Assembly: GCA_965216945.1 (NCBI GenBank)
Contig: CBDCGU010000003.1
Location: 310,001 to 374,000 of the forward strand
Length of the DNA stretch: 64,000 nucleotides
DNA from: DATHZQ01 sp965216945
GTDB lineage: Bacteria > Actinomycetota > Acidimicrobiia > Spongiisociales > UBA5794
Reading direction: 5' to 3'
The position numbers and the translations under genes are program-made. A model generated the notes under the pieces. It was not told the origin of the DNA and searched no databases. It was given only the letters and a program-made list of their open reading frames with translations. This document shows, piece after piece, positions 26,242 through 33,479 of this stretch (position 1 is the first letter of the stretch; each line of letters opens with the position of its first letter).

Positions 26242-27075
26242 TCATGCCGGGGGCTCGAGAGCGGCGCGCAGCGCATCGAGGTCCAGGTCCGGTTGAGGGT
26301 AGCTGAGGTTCATCGCCCGAAAGCGCTCGGCGAGAAGGGTGGCTATCGCCCAATTTCGGTACCACTTGTGATCTGCCGGGATGACGTGCCACGGAGCATC
26401 CTCGGTGGAGGTGCGAGCAACGATCGTCCCGTACGCACTCTGGAACTCGTCCCAGTTCCGCCGAGTCTCCAGGTCGGCGGCCGAGAACTTCCAGCGTTTG
26501 TCATCCCGACGCAACCTCCGCAGAAATCGATAGCGCTGCTCATCGTACGAGATGTGGAGGAGGCATTTGACGATCACGACACCGGAGTCGACGAGCTCGG
26601 ATTCGAAGCCCAGGATGTCATCGATGCGGTCGTCGACGTCATCCGCCTCTTCTTTGCCTTCGGCAAGGGGCACCAGCACGTCCTCGTAGTGCGAGCGATC
26701 GAAGACACCGAGTACACCGGGCTGTGGTACTTCCTTGCGGATCCTCCAGAGGAAGTGGCGTTCCTTCTCCTCGTCGGTGGGGTCGACGAAGGACGCGACC
26801 CTGACGCCGGCCGGGTTCATGGCGTCGACGACGTGCTTGATGGTTCCGTTCTTCCCGGAGGCGTCCGTGCCTTGGAGAACCAGCAGCATGGCCCGCTCCT
26901 TGGCGGCGAACATCATCTCGTGCAAGTCGAACAGCTCGTCGCGGAGTTCTTCGAGCTCCGCCTTGGCGTCCTTCTTGCCGTCGACACCAGGGGTGGCCGC
27001 CGGGTCGTAGCCCGCCAGAGTGAACCGCTCGTCGGTGAGTGATACCCGCAACTGCTCAATCAACTCACCGGCCAT
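26242..27075 (-). CDS. Polyphosphate kinase 2 family protein
   Basis: PPK2 enzymes move phosphate between polyphosphate and nucleotides. Walker A is LQGTDASGKNGTIKHV (residues 66-81), Walker B is GVFDRSHYEDVLVP, and the lid RYRFLRRLRRDDKRWKFSAA is present. Length 277 fits a single-domain PPK2. The exact nucleotide preference (AMP, ADP or GDP) cannot be told from sequence. It overlaps the YihY-like gene by 11 bases. Confidence 0.93.
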   Translation of the reverse strand: MAGELIEQLRVSLTDERFTLAGYDPAATPGVDGKKDAKAELEELRDELFDLHEMMFAAKERAMLLVLQGTDASGKNGTIKHVVDAMNPAGVRVASFVDPTDEEKERHFLWRIRKEVPQPGVLGVFDRSHYEDVLVPLAEGKEEADDVDDRIDDILGFESELVDSGVVIVKCLLHISYDEQRYRFLRRLRRDDKRWKFSAADLETRRNWDEFQSAYGTIVARTSTEDAPWHVIPADHKWYRNWAIATLLAERFRAMNLSYPQPDLDLDALRAALEPPA

Positions 27076-28015
27076 GGGGTGCCCCCTCCTTCGCCAGGTC
27101 TTCGGATTCCCGAACCACCGGATCGTGGATCCCCGCGCGCTCGGCCTCGAGCTCCGCGTTCACGGCGACGCCGTAGAGGACCGCGATCGCCGAGACCTGG
27201 GTCCAGAGGGCGAGCGCGATGAAGCCGCCGAGTGGTCCGTAGGTCTCACCGAAGGTGCCGGAGTTGTTGAGGTACAGCGCAAGTGCCGCCGACGAGACCA
27301 CCCACAAGACGGCCGCAACGAACCCCCCGACGGCGAGCCACCGTATGGTCGGCTGGCGGCGGTTTGGTGCCACCGAGTAGAGACCGGCGAGGGCGATCAC
27401 CAACGCAAGAATCCCGAGCGGCCATCGTGCCCACGCCCAAACGGCGGATGCCGGGTCCTCGAAGTACCCGCCGAGAGAGCCGCCTAGGGCCGTGAGCCCG
27501 AACGCCATCGCCACCAGGACACCGGCGGTCAAGGTCAATGCAGCCGCCGTCGCGTACCGGAGCAGGGTTGGGCGATCCTGGTCGACGCCGTAGATCCGGG
27601 TGGAGCCCCGCTGGAGCTGGGCAGTGGCGGTGACTGCCGCGATGAGCATGGCGATCCCGCCCACGAGAACGGCGATCCAGTTGCCGCTCGACCCTGTCTC
27701 CGATCCCTGGGCGAGCGCCTGCCGGAAAATCTCGCCCGCGGGGCCGGGCGCAAGCGAATCCACCATCGTAGAAACGGCTCGTCTGATCTGGCCCTCGCCG
27801 AGCGCTGCCGCAAGTCCGACGACGAAGATCGTGCCGGGGATGAGCGTCAAGATTCCTTGAAATGCGATGGATCGCGCAAAGCTGAAGCCGTCACCCTGAC
27901 GGAACCGCGAACCGGCGCGCTTGGCGATGCTCCAGGCTTCCGCCTCGCGGAGCGTCTCGAGGGCGTTCTCCCCGTCGAGATCCTCGCGAACCGGTACCGT
28001 GCGTACGTTGCTCAT
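27065..28015 (-). CDS. YihY/BrkB family membrane protein
   Basis: The 316-residue protein has six membrane segments and the family marks FARSIAFQGILTLIPG near the start and YGPLGGFIALALWTQVSAIA near the end. YihY/BrkB proteins were once called RNase BN by mistake; their true role is unproven, with transport or envelope functions proposed. The N-terminal 40 residues are cytosolic. It starts four bases inside the end of the DAG-kinase-like gene. Confidence 0.92.
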   Translation of the reverse strand: MSNVRTVPVREDLDGENALETLREAEAWSIAKRAGSRFRQGDGFSFARSIAFQGILTLIPGTIFVVGLAAALGEGQIRRAVSTMVDSLAPGPAGEIFRQALAQGSETGSSGNWIAVLVGGIAMLIAAVTATAQLQRGSTRIYGVDQDRPTLLRYATAAALTLTAGVLVAMAFGLTALGGSLGGYFEDPASAVWAWARWPLGILALVIALAGLYSVAPNRRQPTIRWLAVGGFVAAVLWVVSSAALALYLNNSGTFGETYGPLGGFIALALWTQVSAIAVLYGVAVNAELEAERAGIHDPVVRESEDLAKEGAPHGR

Positions 28016-28899
28016 CTGCCGTCCTTCGGTGTGACGATCGCGGCGCGTTCATCACCTACGCCCACGGAGAACTCGGTTGCCGGGTCTCGTTCCTCGCCGT
28101 CGAGTTGATACGGCACGGGTCGACCCGTCGTAATGGAGATCTGCCGGCCTGCGGCGCGGTTGACCGGGCCTCCGGTGCCGTCGTTGCGGATGACGGCCAG
28201 CGCCGCTCGCAGCCAGTCACCGATCCCCTGTGCGGAGACAACGAGGAGATCGACCCGGCCGTCGGCGGCGTCCGCATCCGGGAAGAGGGCGACACCGCCT
28301 TGGAGCTTCCCGTGGTTCGCCACCAGGGCGGAGGACGCTCTTCCCCTCCACGTTGGGGCGGAGTCGACCTCGATCGAGCATTCGAACTTGTCATCGTGCA
28401 GGTGTCGGAGCGCCGACACAACGTATGCGATGCTCCCCACGGCGTTCTTCGCCGTGCGGTCGGTGTCGCGCATGAGCGCAGCGTCCAGCCCGATCCCGGC
28501 CATCACGACGAACGCCTCGTCGTTGACGAACCCCACATCAATCTCGTGCGTCGTCCCCTCCTTGACGAGCCCGGCCGCGGCGTCGAGGTCGAGGGGGATA
28601 CCCAAGTTGCGCGCCAGGAGGTTGCCGGTGCCGGTGGGGATCAGGGCGACCGGGGTGCCGTGCTTCGCCGCGACCTCCACGCAGGCCCGCACCGTTCCAT
28701 CGCCGCCGCAGGCAACGATCAGGCCGGCGCCTCTTGCGATGGCCTCCTCGGTCTGCGCCGAACCCGGATCGGTCTCGGTCGTCGCATACCAATCGCCGTC
28801 CACACCGATGCGAGCCATGGCCTCGCCGAGCCGCCGCTCGATTCCCTCCTCCGAGACCGGGTTCACGATGAACGCCACACGGCGTTCAGACGGATTCAT
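28012..28899 (-). CDS. Diacylglycerol/sphingosine kinase-like protein
   Basis: The catalytic domain (DAGKc) is recognised by VACGGDGTVRACVEVAA (GGDGT nucleotide loop, residues 66-82), ALIPTGTGNLLARNLGI and VVMAGIGLDAALM. Such enzymes phosphorylate lipids like diacylglycerol or undecaprenol derivatives. ATG 28899 gives 295 residues. A second domain ends with PYQLDGEE, as in YegS/DgkB types. It overlaps the PAP2 gene upstream by 14 bases; a kinase next to PAP2 phosphatases suggests a lipid phosphorylation/dephosphorylation pair. Confidence 0.92.
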   Translation of the reverse strand: MNPSERRVAFIVNPVSEEGIERRLGEAMARIGVDGDWYATTETDPGSAQTEEAIARGAGLIVACGGDGTVRACVEVAAKHGTPVALIPTGTGNLLARNLGIPLDLDAAAGLVKEGTTHEIDVGFVNDEAFVVMAGIGLDAALMRDTDRTAKNAVGSIAYVVSALRHLHDDKFECSIEVDSAPTWRGRASSALVANHGKLQGGVALFPDADAADGRVDLLVVSAQGIGDWLRAALAVIRNDGTGGPVNRAAGRQISITTGRPVPYQLDGEERDPATEFSVGVGDERAAIVTPKDGR

Positions 28900-29650
28900 G
28901 GTCGTGCGTCCCTTTTCTGGATGCGGTACGCCAGATCCTTGGCGTGTACCAGGCGATGGCAACGCAGGCCGCACCCAACAGCGCCCCGGCCGTGACGTCG
29001 GTGACGAAGTGCATACCGCGATACATCCGGGAGACGGCCACGATGACCGAGAGCACAGTGGCGAGGGCGAACGCAAGGCGGCTCCACGTGTTGGACTTGG
29101 CATGAACATGAATCACGAGGGCGAGGGTGAAGTACAGGGCAACGGCTGCGGCCGTGTGGCCCGACGGAAAGCTCGACGTGGGCGGAGAGGGGTCGAGTTG
29201 CTCGACGGGCGGCCGGTCGCGACCGACGATCCACGCGATGGTCGAGAAGGTCGTCGCCTCGAGCAGGAGAGCCGCGAACATGAGCGTCACCTCCTCCCAT
29301 CGTCGCCACAAAGCCACCATCACGGCGGCGGCGAGGAGTGCGACGATCACCACGGTCACGGTATCCGAGAGGGCCGAGCCGAGATCGCTGAGAGTGTCGA
29401 GCGTCGGTGTTCGCTGGGCTTCCCACCATTCGGCGACCCCAACCTCCCATGAGCCGAGCTGAGAGTCGGCGAACCAAGTGGTGACGCCTGAACCGACGAT
29501 GGCGCCGATCCCGACCAGCGCCGCGAACGCCACGAGCAGAGCGCTGATCGCATCCCACGCCATACGTTCTGCGCGAGGAGTCAGCCGGGGCACGCCGGTC
29601 TCTGCGACGATCGTCCGCGGTCCTTCGACCTGGCGGGTCGTGTGGGTCAT
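28886..29650 (-). CDS. PAP2 phosphatase, first copy
   Basis: The protein has 254 residues and six membrane segments. All three PAP2 motifs are visible: VGRDRPP, SSFPSGHTAA and VSRMYRGMHFVTDV, which supply the Arg, His and Asp residues for phosphate removal from lipid phosphates such as phosphatidate or undecaprenyl pyrophosphate. The start ATG at 29650 overlaps the end of the next PAP2 gene by four bases. Confidence 0.93.
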   Translation of the reverse strand: MTHTTRQVEGPRTIVAETGVPRLTPRAERMAWDAISALLVAFAALVGIGAIVGSGVTTWFADSQLGSWEVGVAEWWEAQRTPTLDTLSDLGSALSDTVTVVIVALLAAAVMVALWRRWEEVTLMFAALLLEATTFSTIAWIVGRDRPPVEQLDPSPPTSSFPSGHTAAAVALYFTLALVIHVHAKSNTWSRLAFALATVLSVIVAVSRMYRGMHFVTDVTAGALLGAACVAIAWYTPRIWRTASRKGTHDHESV

Positions 29651-30516
29651 CGCGCGGCGCCGCTGCTCGAACTGGCGAGAGCGTTGTCCGGCGTGGTCCC
29701 GGAGCCACGGAGACGCCGGCCAAACCCGAGGTAGCACACGATGAACCAGCCCCAGCCCACGGCGAGGCCGGCCAGCACATCGGTCAACCAGTGAACTCCG
29801 AGCAATGCGCGTGTCGCCCCCACGGACACAGCAATGAACACCGCCCCGGCCGCATAGAGGGCACGGAGCCAGCTGGGCGATCCTATGGAGAGAACGACGG
29901 CGATCGCCGCCCAGATGGCAGCTGCCGCAGCGGAATGGCCAGAAGGGAACGATGATCCTGCCCACGGGGCCAGCTGGAGAACGTCGGGGCGCTCTCGCAT
30001 CACGAGCCATTTCAGTCCATTGTTCAGCAAGCTCTGGCCGATCACCACCGAGGCCATGAACCACAAGATGGCGGGCTTGCGGTGACGCCACCACGCAAAG
30101 GCGGCGGCAACGACTGCTGCCGCCACGGCCACGACCGTGCCCCCCAGCTCCGTGACCAGGAGGAGAAGGTCGGATCGTCCTTGCATTCGCTCCGAGGCGC
30201 CGAACTCCGCAATCGCCTCGTCCCACTCGGCGAAGATTCCATCGGCGTCGATTGCATCGAGGAGGACCCCGGCGACCAGAGCCGCACCGAAGATGGCGGT
30301 GAGACCGATCGTCACAGCCAGGCCGGTGCCGGAGGCTCTATCGAGCCGCCGTGCTACGAAGCGACCCCATCGAGACTTCGGCGCGCCGGCACCGGACGGT
30401 GCCTGGGCTGCCTCCTCGAGCTTTGCGATGGGGCCGGAACCCACGAAGAACACCACGGCAGCAACGGCCCCCGCAGCGCCAACGCCGACGATGATCAGCG
30501 GGATCACGACGAGCAC
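29647..30516 (-). CDS. PAP2 phosphatase, second copy
   Basis: A second PAP2 protein (289 residues) with motifs MRERPDVLQLAP, SSFPSGHSAAAAAI and ATRALLGVHWLTDVLAG. It has an extra N-terminal membrane segment and a charged linker (AQAPSGAGAPKSRWGR) before the core. The start is a GTG; 30516 and 30507 are both possible, and the former is used. It is only loosely similar to the first copy, so this is not a recent duplication. Confidence 0.88.
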   Translation of the reverse strand: MLVVIPLIIVGVGAAGAVAAVVFFVGSGPIAKLEEAAQAPSGAGAPKSRWGRFVARRLDRASGTGLAVTIGLTAIFGAALVAGVLLDAIDADGIFAEWDEAIAEFGASERMQGRSDLLLLVTELGGTVVAVAAAVVAAAFAWWRHRKPAILWFMASVVIGQSLLNNGLKWLVMRERPDVLQLAPWAGSSFPSGHSAAAAAIWAAIAVVLSIGSPSWLRALYAAGAVFIAVSVGATRALLGVHWLTDVLAGLAVGWGWFIVCYLGFGRRLRGSGTTPDNALASSSSGAAR

Positions 30517-30791
30517 TCGGCAGGCATGCGGAGGAGGCGCGGCTCTCGGTGGGCTTCCGCTGTCGGTGCGAATCTGCTGGACCCACTGTCGGAAACGGAA
30601 CCACCGTGTGAAGCGGGACCGTCGGGTGCTCCGCCGGTACCAGGCAGGAGCGCGCGCAACGCGATGAACAGCGCTGCGACGAGCACCACGGCTGAGGCCT
30701 CGAGGAGGAGATTCGTGATCCCCTCGTCGACGTGCCACCTCAGGTTGGCTGCTACCGCGGCCACGAAGACGACTGCTCCCGCTGCTCTCAC
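30504..30791 (-). CDS. Small membrane protein, first gene of the operon
   Basis: A GTG at 30791 with a purine-rich site upstream (GGAGGAGGGGGG) starts a 95-residue protein. Two hydrophobic segments (AAGAVVFVAAVAA and LLEASAVVLVAALFIALRALL) flank a short polar loop, and a Ser/Gly-rich tail follows. No family is recognised. Its end overlaps the second PAP2 gene by 13 bases. It follows a stress-type promoter at 30849-30874. Confidence 0.6.
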   Translation of the reverse strand: MRAAGAVVFVAAVAANLRWHVDEGITNLLLEASAVVLVAALFIALRALLPGTGGAPDGPASHGGSVSDSGSSRFAPTAEAHREPRLLRMPAECSS

Positions 30792-30848
30792 CGCTTTTCG
30801 CCCCCCTCCTCCGAGAAGATGCTCTGCCGTATGTGTCCGTTCCTTCCT

Positions 30849-30874
30849 CTACCCAGTGGCTAGCGGCTCTACAC
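30849..30874 (-). promoter_or_regulatory. SigB/SigF-like promoter (GTGT-N16-GGGTAG)
   Basis: On the minus strand GTGT (30871-30874), 16 bases and GGGTAG (30849-30854) stand about 58 bases before the first codon of the eight-gene operon. The -35 differs from the other three sites by one base. Confidence 0.6.
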
Positions 30875-30973
30875 CTGGAAATATCGAGAATCTGGCCTCG
30901 GCAATCAGCTCGAGGAACCCGCACGGAGGTGGCGACCCGAGCCGGAGCAGAGAGATCGGTTCGGGAGATCATG

Positions 30974-32353
30974 TCACGGAGACAGTCCCAGCCACAGTTC
31001 GGAGAACGTGGGGAACTGCGGGACGAGGTGGCGGAAGTCATCGACGGGAATACGGCTCAGGATCGCGATCTGGGCGCCCACCAGCATCTCCGCCAGTGAC
31101 GAAGGACCCGTGAACGTAGCGCCGACCAGCACCCGCCGGTCGCGATCGATGATGAAGCGAGCTTCCCCGTGGACGTCTTCGCCCCACAGCTTGGCCTCGG
31201 CCTGCGACCCCACAGAGATGTCACGAGCCTCGGCATCGATGCCCGCCTCTCTCGCCCTGTCCAGGGTGTAGCCGGCTGCGGCGATCAGCGGATCGGTGAA
31301 CACGACACGTGGCACCCCCGAGCGACCCCGGTCGACGGTGACCGACTCCCCGAGGATGACATCGGCTGCAATGCGCGCCTCGTACTTCCCGGCGTGGGTC
31401 AACAGATCCTCTCCGTTGACATCTCCCACCGCATAGAGCCACTCGGGATGAGCGGCGGTGCGCAACGACTCGTCGACATCGAGCCACTCACCGGGCTCCA
31501 TTCCGACTCGTTCGAGGCCGATGTCGTGAGTTGCGGGGTCCCTCCCCACTGCGGACACGACGACCGCCACCTCATGTCTCGAACCGTCTCCCAGCCGGAG
31601 CAGGATGGTCCCCGCATCGCCCCTGCTGAGGTGAGTGACCTGCGCCCGGGTCAGCACCTGGATGCCCTCATCGACAAATCGCTCTGCCAGCGCCTCGCCG
31701 GCGAACTCCTCCTCGCCATGGAGCAGACGCTCCTCGCTCTCCACGACGATGACCCGCCCGGCGCCGAGTCTCTTCCACGCCTGCGCCGTCTCGACGCCGG
31801 CTGCGCCTCCACCCATCACAAGCATGCTCTCGGGCGCTCGGTCGGCGGCCATGGCCGTCCGGTTGTCCCACAGCGAGACGTCGGTGGCCCCCTCGACATC
31901 GGGCACCGCCGCCCGGGTCCCGGTTGCGACGATCACCGCTCGCTCGGCGGTGAGAAGCACCCGCTCACCGTCATCCCGTGCCACGCTGACGGTTCGCTCG
32001 CCTTCGAGTCGCCCGTGACCCCTGATGAGGCTGACATCGTGTCCATCGAGCCACGCCACCTGACCCTCGTCCTCCCAATGGGAGGCGAGCTCGTCGCGAC
32101 GGCGGAGTACCTCGGAGAGTTCCACCTCGCCCGATACCGCTTGGCGTGCCCCAGGAACACGCCGAACCTCTGCGAGCACCCGGCCGGGTCTCAGCAGCGC
32201 CTTTGCGGGCATGCACGCCCAATACGAGCACTCGCCGCCGACGAGCTCCCTCTCGACCAGAGCCACGGACAAGCCTCCGTCGGAGAGGCGTCCCGCCGCC
32301 ACCTCGCCGGCGGCGCCGCCACCGAGCACGACGACATCAAAGACCTGGTCCAC
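30974..32353 (-). CDS. FAD-dependent pyridine nucleotide-disulfide oxidoreductase
   Basis: The protein (459 residues) has FAD-binding VVVLGGGAAGEVAAGRL, the redox pair in GGECSYWACMPAKAL (CxxxxC), the second nucleotide fold MLVMGGGAAGVETAQAW, and the FAD motif WLYAVGDVNGEDLLTHA. It resembles dihydrolipoyl dehydrogenase or mercuric reductase. The dimer-end motif is VPQFPTFSELW where lipoamide enzymes have HAHPT, so the catalytic His is missing and the substrate is not likely lipoamide. The start at 32353 lies 39 bases from a stress-type -10. Confidence 0.9.
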   Translation of the reverse strand: MDQVFDVVVLGGGAAGEVAAGRLSDGGLSVALVERELVGGECSYWACMPAKALLRPGRVLAEVRRVPGARQAVSGEVELSEVLRRRDELASHWEDEGQVAWLDGHDVSLIRGHGRLEGERTVSVARDDGERVLLTAERAVIVATGTRAAVPDVEGATDVSLWDNRTAMAADRAPESMLVMGGGAAGVETAQAWKRLGAGRVIVVESEERLLHGEEEFAGEALAERFVDEGIQVLTRAQVTHLSRGDAGTILLRLGDGSRHEVAVVVSAVGRDPATHDIGLERVGMEPGEWLDVDESLRTAAHPEWLYAVGDVNGEDLLTHAGKYEARIAADVILGESVTVDRGRSGVPRVVFTDPLIAAAGYTLDRAREAGIDAEARDISVGSQAEAKLWGEDVHGEARFIIDRDRRVLVGATFTGPSSLAEMLVGAQIAILSRIPVDDFRHLVPQFPTFSELWLGLSP

Positions 32354-32391
32354 AGTGCATCACTCCCGTCCGCATCGGCTTGTCGGTTCGA

Positions 32392-32416
32392 CTACCCCAG
32401 TCGGGCCAGGTCAAAC
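32392..32416 (-). promoter_or_regulatory. SigB/SigF-like promoter (GTTT-N15-GGGTAG)
   Basis: GTTT at 32413-32416, 15 bases, GGGTAG at 32392-32397, read on the minus strand toward the oxidoreductase gene. It is back to back with the plus-strand site at 32448-32473. Confidence 0.7.
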
Positions 32417-32447
32417 CTCCTCCCAGGTCACTGAGACGGGTGAGGAC

Positions 32448-32473
32448 GTTTACCGACGGTGAAGCTCGGGTAG
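32448..32473 (+). promoter_or_regulatory. SigB/SigF-like promoter (GTTT-N16-GGGTAG)
   Basis: GTTT at 32448-32451, 16 bases, GGGTAG at 32468-32473. The DUF4332-like gene starts 30 bases downstream with SD AAGGAGG. Confidence 0.75.
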
Positions 32474-32502
32474 ACGCCCTGTGTACGAGCCAAGGAGGTT
32501 CA

Positions 32503-33213
32503 ATGACACAGAGCACGCTCAAGAAGACGGGGTATGCGGCGATTGGAGTACCCGTCCATCTCGCCTCCCAGGCACGAGAACGACTGATCGACCTGCGCCA
32601 ATCGTTCGACGACATGCGCGAGCGCCTCTCAGCGGACGCCCAGGATGCACTGGACTCGTGGATCAAGGAGGGCGAACAGCTGCTCACATCGCTCACCGAC
32701 CGGGCCGCCGGGCGTCGCGAGGACATGGAGGACTCGCTTCGCAGCGGTGTCGAAACCGCACGCAGCAGTGTGGCGACGGCACGCGATGTCGGCCGGGGCG
32801 TTGCCGCCACCCTCACGGAGCCGATCGTGCCCGTCGACATGATCAACGGAGTGGGCCCGAGCTACGCCGAGAAGCTGGGAGACGCCGGCGTGATCTCCAC
32901 TCGCGCGCTGGTCGAACGCTGCGCCACGAAGGACGCCACCGAGCGCCTCGCCGCCCAGACCGGCATCGCCGCAACGCTGCTCGAGGGATGGGTCTCTGCG
33001 ACGGACCTCAGCCGCATCAAAGGCATCGGAGAGGACTACATGTCGTTGCTCAACCGCGCCGGAGTGGCCACCGTCGAGTCGCTCGCAGAGGAGGACGCAG
33101 ACGGTCTCGAGCGACGCATCACCGAACTCAACGACGAGTTGGGCCTGGTGGCGAGCCTCCCCTCGACCCGCACGCTGAAGGATTGGATCGGACAAGCCCG
33201 CAAGCTCCCCTGA
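32503..33213 (+). CDS. DUF4332-like helix-hairpin protein with amphipathic helix
   Basis: The 236-residue protein has two parts. Residues 1-110 are long amphipathic helices (SQARERLIDLRQSFDDMRER, DAQDALDSWIKEGEQLL) like apolipoprotein or phasin-type lipid-binding helices. Residues 110-236 have two helix-hairpin-helix-like repeats, INGVGPSYAEKLGDAGV and IKGIGEDYMSLLNRAGV, typical of DUF4332. The function is not established; DNA or protein binding is possible for the HhH part. SD AAGGAGG and a stress promoter precede it. Confidence 0.8.
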   Translation: MTQSTLKKTGYAAIGVPVHLASQARERLIDLRQSFDDMRERLSADAQDALDSWIKEGEQLLTSLTDRAAGRREDMEDSLRSGVETARSSVATARDVGRGVAATLTEPIVPVDMINGVGPSYAEKLGDAGVISTRALVERCATKDATERLAAQTGIAATLLEGWVSATDLSRIKGIGEDYMSLLNRAGVATVESLAEEDADGLERRITELNDELGLVASLPSTRTLKDWIGQARKLP

Positions 33214-33308
33214 GCAACTCCCGGCGAACCGGCCCGACCGACGGAACCGGCGGCCCGAACCTCCCCTCAGCCCCTCGGAGCCCTCGGTGGGTGAGCCGGT
33301 GAGCCAAC

Positions 33309-33343
33309 GAAGCGTCCGCCCAGCCAGGATGGGCGGGCGCTTC
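33309..33343 (+). terminator. 14-bp hairpin after the DUF4332-like gene
   Basis: Bases 33309-33322 pair with 33330-33343 with one G-T pair and a 7-base loop. Two Ts follow (TTCG). It ends the DUF4332-like transcript before the PAS-SpoIIE gene, so the latter needs its own promoter. Confidence 0.75.
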
Positions 33344-33479
33344 TTCGTCCCGGGACTCCAGGAACGGGTCCGGATCGCCGCTCCAGCGGGCCCCGCGCGA
33401 TCGGCTCGTCGCTCTGGCGCTTCCGCCATGACCTGCGTACCCTCTCTCGTCGCGCCCCATCGAGCTTCGGAGCGAGAGA

